The notes beneath the pieces are model-generated. The model was given only the letters and a program-made list of their open reading frames with translations. It searched no databases and was not told where the DNA came from. From Meloidogyne chitwoodi (lineage: Eukaryota; Nematoda; Chromadorea; Rhabditida; Meloidogynidae): a stretch of 64,000 nt of DNA. The first letter of the stretch is position 1. Each line of letters begins with the position of its first letter. This document shows positions 58,401 through 64,000 of this stretch, piece after piece. The position numbers were made by a program, and so were the translations under genes. The stretch lies in contig JACZZP010000011.1 of the NCBI GenBank assembly GCA_015183035.1, forward strand, positions 248,001 to 312,000, in the 5' to 3' direction.

Positions 58401-61400
58401 TATTCGCAAGAAAATATTTTATTGTTAAAGTCAATTTTGGGTGTAAAATATTTTCTTGCGAATAAATAGGGTGTAAAATATTTTCTTGCGAATAAATAGG
58501 GTGTAAAATATTTTCTTGCGAATAAATGGGGTGTGTACCTAAACAAGTTTTAAAAAATTAAAAATTAACCTGAAAAGGAATTCTTTTATGATTAGGTACA
58601 ATACAACGTATAAAATGTGCTCTAGTTTCTTTTATAGTATCAATTAATTTATTTAATTGTTCTCTATAAACAAAGCTAATATTAGCCTGTGCCATTGCTG
58701 GCCCTTTTCTTTTATTTAAATTATTTAAAGTTAAATAATTATTTAAAAAAAGAGTAGAAAGTAAAGGATGTTTAGAAGTACTCAAAACTTGTAAAATATT
58801 TGAATCTACTAAATCTCTATTTTTTTCTAGCCAACCATCAACGTTGTAAATTACAGAACCAGCATAATGACAAATTGTAAAATTACTTGAAGACGAAGAA
58901 GAATTTGATTTTCTTTAAAAATAATAAATAATTATTTATTATTTTATTTAAAAGGGTTTTTTAAAGGTTTTTTTAAAATTATTTAAATTAAAAAAATAAA
59001 TTTAAAATAAAAAAATTAATTAATTAAAATGTCCGCAAGTTTAATCCGCAAGGCAGAACAAAAAGGAAAATTTCAAAAAAAAACTTTTTTTCTAATTTTA
59101 AAATTTTAATTAATTTTTTACAATTTAATAAAATTAATCTTAAAATTTATTCCTATAAAATTATTTTTTTAATTTTTTTTAAATAAGTTTATTACATGCG
59201 GATTAAAGTTGCGGACTTTTTAATTAATTAATTTAAAAAAGCTCTAAAAAACCCCTAAAAATAATAAAAAAAATTTTAAATTTAGAAAATAATTAAAAAA
59301 AACTTTGATGTTTGTTTTGCTTTAGAAAATACTAAAGGAGCTGTATGAGTCAATCTTTGAAACATTTTTTCTAAAAGAGAAAGTTCGGAGCCATTAGGGA
59401 CAATACACTCTTCTTGTAATAATGAGAGAATACCTAATGGCTAAATTAAAATTAAATTAAATATTTTTTTAATTAAATTAAAAAAACTTTTTCAATTAAA
59501 TCAATAGTAGGCTGTAAGTCATCCCCATAAGACTGTTCTGTCCATTTAATACCTTCTCTTATATATTCTTGTTGTTCTTTAACAAACATAAAATCATTAA
59601 AAAATTGTTGTAAACGTTCATTTGTGTAATTTATACTGAAAATAATTAATTTTAAAATTTTTCCAATTTTTTACCAAAATTGCTCAAAAGAATTTCTTTC
59701 CATAATTTCAAATCCTGCCATATCCAAAACACCAATAAATCTTCCAATTTTTTTCTCATTTTCGTAATTATTAATTTCATTAATTTCTTTATTAATACCT
59801 ATAGCTTTATTACATTTTAATAATATCCAATTAAAAACTTTTTCATAAAGACATTTAGCCAATGCTTGGGCAGATGCTTGGGTTTTGCGTAAAGGTTGGC
59901 TTCTTTAAAAATAAAATAAAGATGAAATTGAATATAAGTACATTGAGGATATAAGTACAGTACCGATATAATTGACTCCCGTTATAAGGACACCCAAAGT
60001 GAGAAGATCGCAAGGTGTTTTTTAACGAGAGTGATCTTATAAGAAGTGTCCTTATAACGAATGTTCTTATAAGAAGTGTCCTTATAACGAATGTTCTTAT
60101 AAGAAGTGTCCTTATAACGAATGTTCTTATAAGAAGTGTCCTTATAACGAATGTTCTTATAAGAAGTGTCCTTATAACGAATGTTCTTATAAGAAGTGTC
60201 CTTATAACGAATGTTCTTATAAGAAGTGTCCTTATAACGAATGTTCTTATAAGAAGTGTCCTTATAACGAATGTTCTTATAAGAAGTGTCCTTATAACGA
60301 ATGTTCTTATAAGAAGTGTCCTTATAACGAATGTTCTTATAAGAAGTGTCCTTATAACGAATGTTCTTATAAGAAGTGTCCTTATAACGAATGTTCTTAT
60401 AAGAAGTGTCCTTATAACGAATGTTCTTATAAGAAGTGTCCTTATAACGAATGTTCTTATAAGAAGTGTCCTTATAACGAATGTTCTTATAAGAAGTGTC
60501 CTTATAACGAATGTTCTTATAAGAAGTGTCCTTATAACGAATGTTCTTATAAGAAGTGTCCTTATAACGAATGTTCTTATAAGAAGTGTCCTTATAACGA
60601 ATGTTCTTATAAGAAGTGTCCTTATAACGAATGTTCTTATAAGAAGTGTCCTTATAACGAATGTTCTTATAAGAAGTGTCCTTATAACGAATGTTCTTAT
60701 AAGAAGTGTCCTTATAACGAATGTTCTTATAAGAAGTGTCCTTATAACGAATGTTCTTATAAGAAGTGTCCTTATAACGAATGTTCTTATAAAGAGTGTC
60801 CTTATAACGAGAGTGTCCTTATAACGAATGTTCTTATAAGAAGTGTCCTTATAACGAATGTTCTTATAAGAAGTGTCCTTATAACGAATGTTCTTATAAA
60901 GAGTGTCCTTATAACGAATGTTCTTATAAAGAGTGTCCTTATAAGAAGTGTCCTTATAACGAGATTGTCCTTATAACGAGATTGTCCTTATAACGAGTGT
61001 CCTTATAAGAAGTGTCCTTATAACGAATGTTCTTATAACGAATGTTCTTATAAAGAGTGTCCTTATAAAAAGAGTGTCCTTATAACGAGATTGTCCTTAT
61101 AACGAGTGTCCTTATAAAAAGAGTGTTCTTATAACAATAGTCTACTACTGTATTTCCCTTATTTCCCCAATAATTAATACCTTTTAATAAAAGAATCTCC
61201 AACTTTAATACTTGGCTGTGTCAAAGCATCAACAAGTTTAGAAGGTTGATTTAACCCAAGTAATTCAGAAATAGCTTCAAGTTCAATCATTTCTTCTACA
61301 TAACTCATATCAAGACCTGAGCGTTCTCCAAAACGTATTTGACCAATTAAAATACAAGCAAACATTAATTCTCTTATCCAAGCTTTTTCTTGTAAAGTAA

Positions 61401-64000
61401 AGTCCAATTGATCAAGTGCATACTGTAGAAATTAAAAATATATAATATTGTACCTTTTCTCTATTTTACTCTTCTGATTTCCGTTAAATAAAGTTTACTC
61501 CCTTTATAAGGACACCTAAAGGGATTGGATCGAGAATGACCTTATATCCAATATTTCATTATATCTAGGTGTCCTTATAACGAGAGTAAACTGTAATATA
61601 TTCAATCTTCGGAAATTGTAATTTTTAGGTAGACACCCCATTTAATCGCAAAAAAATATTTTATGTTAAGTTTTTTTAAAATATTTTCTTGCGAATAAAT
61701 GGGGTGTCATCTAAACAATAAGTTAATAATTATTCTCCACTTTAGAAAAAAAAGGTAATAATTAAAGAAAAAATTATTTACTTACTTCAGTCTCTCTCCC
61801 CCCTTCCAAATCATTAACAAATTTAGAATGTACACTTTGCTCAATATCCCCCTGTCCTTGATTTAAAAATCTAAATAAATCAGATTTTGGTAAAAAACAT
61901 CCAAATATTTTATTTAAAATATTTTGAGCCTTTTCAGAAGCCAAAAATGAAGAATTTGCAATTAACCGATAAAATATATGGAAATTACGGTCTCCTGGAT
62001 TTTGACAAACAACGCGAGATTTTTCCAATAAATCTGTAAAGAAAAATATTTTTTGAAAAATGAGAGAATTCTTGACATTCTATATAAAAATTAAATTTTT
62101 CAAAATTTTCAAAATGTCAAATGACAATTGGTCAAATTGACATTTGGTCACAACCCCCAAATAAACTCAAAAAATACTCACAACAGTCAATACATGCTGA
62201 TTTTAATCTTCCACCATTTTCAAATTCAAGCCTAATAAATTTTCCTAAGCGAGAACTGTTATCATTATGAATTGTTTGTGCATTCCCAAAAGCTTCTAAA
62301 ACAGTGCCTGCTGCTAAAAGTGCAGAATCTATGCTTTTTCTTGAGACATTTTCTTCTATTATTTTTTGAGAAGAATAATTTCCAGAAACATCAATTAAAT
62401 ATTCAATTATTCTTCTTGTATTTTCTGTTTTGCCAGCACCACTTTCTCCACTAAAAAAAGGAATTTTCTTTTTTTGCGGACTGTCCGCAAAAAAATTTTT
62501 TGTCCGCAAAAATATTTTTCAATTAAAAACCTTTAAAATCTCTTACGTTATCAAAATTGACTGAGAAGTAGATGAAAGCGAAGAACATATTCCATCAAAA
62601 GCACTCTGCGCAACGAAGAAAACATGAGGGGGTAATTCAGTCGAAGTAGTGCATGCCTTGGCGTAAAGATTCCGCATTTCTTTTGAATAAAGACCTGAAA
62701 GATCCTTCCATGGATTTACTACAACGCAGAATAGGCCAGAAAATGTCTTTGAAAAATTTAAAATTTAATTTTAAATTTTAAAGTTATTTTCCGGTTAATC
62801 CATCCTACAGCTTTTTTAAACAAAAGGTTAAATTGACTGACTTGAAAAAGCTGTAAGAACGATTTTTTCTTTTTTTAATTATTTACATGAATTAAGTTTA
62901 AAGAATATCTTTTTCTTATACATTCCAAAACTGAAGGTTCATTTAATTCGCTTAATTGTGTCATATCCGAGCAAAGATGTGAAACACTTGTTTGATGTAA
63001 ACTTTGCCGGGGAACGATGCATATTTGCTGTAAAAAATTTGAAAAATTTTTTAAGATATTTATTAGTTTGTAAAATTAGACTTTTTTGTTATTTTATATT
63101 TTTTACAATAATATTTATAATTTAATTCTCAAAAATATTCATTTTTATATTTTATAATAACGTTAAAAAAAAGAAATATAGTTTTTGCTTATTTTAGCAA
63201 CTTAAATAAACCTTTTAATAAATAAAAATGCAAAAAGAAAAACAACTTTAAAATATTATAACAGCTGTTTAAATAAATTTTTTGCATCTTTAAGTAATTA
63301 AATTCTTTTAAAAAAAATTCTTGGACAAAAAGGGCAGGAAAAACATAAAATAAAAAAATGTTTTTCATTAAACTTATGTTTTTTAAAGCCACACAACTTA
63401 AAGTGAATGGAATGTTGTTGGAACGCCGTATCTTTTTACACAATTTTAATTTTAAAAAAATAAATAAAAGAGACAGCAAAGTAGTCTCTCTATTTTTCTC
63501 TTTTACTCTAATTCTCTCTTTATTTAACACACTATTTCGCGATTAGTCGGCTCGCGACTAGTTGGGCTGTTACCGGAATGAAAGAAAGACTTAAAAATTA
63601 CTTTACAAATTGAGTAAAAAATTTAAATATTTTTTAAAAATTTTTTTACCTTTTTTTCAACATTTCCACATTCTTTTGCTTCTCTTTCACTTCCAAAGTT
63701 ATCAATTATTTCAACAGAAACATTATTTTGTTCATTATTTCCAATCTCATTTTCATAAATTCGACAAAATTTAAAAGCCTTTTCTTTATCAAATATCCAA
63801 AATGCATTATTCCCAAATTGAAGAGTAATGGCTGATTCACGTTCAAATTCATCTTGGGGTGCTTCTATTAACCTTAAAATTTAATTAATTTAATAAATTG
63901 ACAAAAAATAAATTCACATTCTCAGGGTTATCTAGAGAAAATAAAAGTTTATTATTACCTTTGTAGTTTTTCATCTAACAATATTTCCTTAACAGTAGAG
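52453..64000 (-). CDS. Class II (non-muscle-like) myosin heavy chain, 5' partial
   Basis: Reads from the window's right edge to the stop at 52453-52455 (...[11 protein letters not shown]). Motor exons in order: [37 protein letters not shown], the P-loop [19 protein letters not shown] across a splice, switch [26 protein letters not shown], switch [54 protein letters not shown] actin-binding residues ([14 protein letters not shown]) and SH1-region [20 protein letters not shown] lever arm with IQ-like LQAYIRWYL and [12 protein letters not shown] follows. The rod is coiled coil but, by rough addition of exons, only about 800 residues including a Ser/Thr/Arg-rich non-helical segment at about 54080-55330. 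Typical class II rods are about 1100 residues with no such insert. The role is actin-based contraction; which paralogue is open. Introns are dense with MITEs and host a U1 snRNA gene. Confidence 0.87.
53690..53895. repeat. Intron repeats AAAAATCAGAAGAAGTCTAA
   Basis: About a dozen degenerate copies of (AAAA)TCAGAA(G/A)AA in a myosin intron. Confidence 0.7.
54254..54418 (-). ncRNA. U1: U1 spliceosomal snRNA gene with a C-to-U change at position 9
   Basis: Read on the minus strand, about 165 nt, the normal U1 length. The 5' end is AAACUUACUUGGCUGGGG, against the usual A(U/A)ACUUACCUGG. Stem-loop I is CCTGC/GCAGG around the 10-nt loop GATCAGCAAG (U1-70K loop consensus GAUCANGAAG). Stem-loop II carries the U1A-type loop ATTGCAC (CCCATTGCACTTTTAGGG). 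Stem-loop III is GGGAAACTCC/GGGGTATTCCC around AAAATT. The Sm site is AATTTTTGAG. The 3' stem-loop is GGTGATGGCG-TTCG-CGCTTCACC. It is strikingly GC-rich against the AT-rich intron around it. Every U1 landmark is present, so it is a bona fide U1-class gene or a very recent copy. It lies in the same orientation as the host myosin gene. I could not recognise a proximal sequence element with confidence. Confidence 0.9.
54655..54775. repeat. Intron repeats GACAAAATGCCCAAATATAA
   Basis: Five copies of TTAGACAAAATG(T/C)(C/T)CA(A/G) in a myosin intron, related to 55141-55192. Confidence 0.7.
56515..56725. repeat. Two adjacent ATTTATTCGC palindromic elements
   Basis: Copy 1: AACACCCCATTTATTCGC ... 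TTGCGAATAAATGGGGTGGT (56515-56615). Copy 2 follows in the same arrangement (56617-56725). MITE pair in a myosin intron. Confidence 0.75.
57077..57205. mobile_element. CGTTATAAGGACACC element with duplicated right end
   Basis: Left end CCCGTTATAAGGACACCTAA; right end TCCTTATAACGAGATTAATT occurring three times in tandem. Related to 59970-61140 and 61492-61592. Confidence 0.7.
58388..58537. repeat. ATTTATTCGC element with a triplicated right end
   Basis: Left end CACCCCATTTATTCGCAAGA; then three tandem copies of a 31-bp right end (GTAAAATATTTTCTTGCGAA TAAATAGGGT). An early stage of amplification of a MITE terminus. Confidence 0.8.
59031..59222. mobile_element. MITE of about 190 bp with TCCGCA ends
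   Basis: AAATGTCCGCAAGTTTAATC CGCA at the left and TGCGGATTAAAGTTGCGGAC TTTT at the right form terminal inverted repeats of about 24 bp. Both ends are bordered by TTAATTAATT, possibly the target duplication. It sits in a myosin intron. Confidence 0.7.
59970..61140. repeat. 30-bp satellite derived from the CGTTATAAGGACACC element
   Basis: Unit ATGTTCTTATAAGAAGTGTC CTTATAACGA (30 bp). 60061-60780 contains 24 units with no difference at all; 60781-61140 continues with degenerate and shortened units. The left margin (59968-60005) is the intact left end of the MITE type seen at 61492-61592. Because 30 is a multiple of 3, the tract reads as a 269-residue open frame of a 10-residue repeat, which is spurious. 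Confidence 0.92.
61492..61592. mobile_element. Complete CGTTATAAGGACACC MITE, about 100 bp
   Basis: AGTTTACTCCCTTTATAAGG ACACCTA at the left and TAGGTGTCCTTATAACGAGA GTAAACT at the right: terminal inverted repeats of about 27 bp. This is the source type of the neighbouring satellite. Confidence 0.82.
61631..61708. repeat. ATTTATTCGC palindromic element, short copy
   Basis: GACACCCCATTTAATCGCAA ... CTTGCGAATAAATGGGGTGT in a myosin intron, about 78 bp. Confidence 0.75.

Noticed and set aside
60061..60780. CRISPR-like array of identical repeats
   Set aside because: There are no unique spacers, the units abut directly, and the genome is eukaryotic; it is a satellite.
60015..60824. Open frame of 269 residues with a perfect 10-residue repeat
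   Set aside because: It is produced by a 30-bp satellite whose length is a multiple of three; it lies in a myosin intron on the opposite strand and has no gene context.
63189..63546. Two overlapping ORFs on opposite strands near the right edge
   Set aside because: Phe/Lys/Leu-rich shadow frames inside a myosin intron.
1..64000. Spliced-leader (SL1) RNA gene or rRNA genes
   Set aside because: I looked for the SL1 leader and for rRNA-like GC-rich stretches and saw none; only the U1 gene stood out.

Overview
This is an AT-rich, intron-dense eukaryotic window. I read it as genomic DNA of a parasitic nematode, most likely a clade IV plant parasite such as Meloidogyne (inference). The reasons are the very AT-rich non-coding DNA, short introns with GT..TTTAG borders, nematode-specific families (Srsx chemoreceptor, transthyretin-like, ShKT and MIG-18-like secreted proteins), acceptor AGs placed at or just before start codons as expected for spliced-leader trans-splicing, and a tandem family of secreted proteins. 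Most genes are multi-exon, so they had to be assembled from exons by hand. Gene spans are firm. Some internal splice sites are uncertain and are marked so.

Layout. 57-2618 (+): 3' part of a secreted Cys-rich/ShKT protein. 3315-4891 (+): Srsx-like GPCR. 4936-12884 (-): a giant Ser/Thr/Asn-rich mucin-like secreted protein, then a four-finger C2H2 protein. 14158-28907 (-): a same-strand run of housekeeping and secreted genes: NAA60 acetyltransferase, CTR copper transporter, AGXT2-type aminotransferase, an orphan Cys-rich secreted protein, a membrane-anchored histidine acid phosphatase, a transthyretin-like protein, and a short RFC1. 29624-34987 (+): a coiled-coil/SPRY protein and an SLC17-like MFS transporter. 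35472-48312 (+): four tandem paralogues (A-D) of a secreted, acidic, lineage-restricted family that I do not recognise. It has the look of an effector or host-interaction cluster. A, B and C are intact; D carries a frameshift and a MITE in its last exon. 49132-52262 (+): two secreted ShKT genes and a decayed ShKT exon. 52453-64000 (-): a class II myosin heavy chain running off the window, with an unusual Ser/Arg-rich insert in its rod.

The most notable non-coding find is a complete-looking U1 snRNA gene (minus strand, 54254-54418) inside a myosin intron. Stem-loops I-IV, the U1-70K loop, the U1A loop and the Sm site are recognisable, but the 5' splice-site recognition sequence is altered at position 9 (U instead of C). 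Introns are also littered with MITE-like inverted repeats. Two of them can be proven as insertions because the neighbouring paralogue keeps the empty site, and one MITE end has been amplified into a perfect 30-bp satellite.

The conserved genes are independent cellular functions rather than one pathway. The accessory part (35-52 kb) is a cluster of secreted-protein genes that evolves by tandem duplication, intron gain or loss, transposon insertion and decay.
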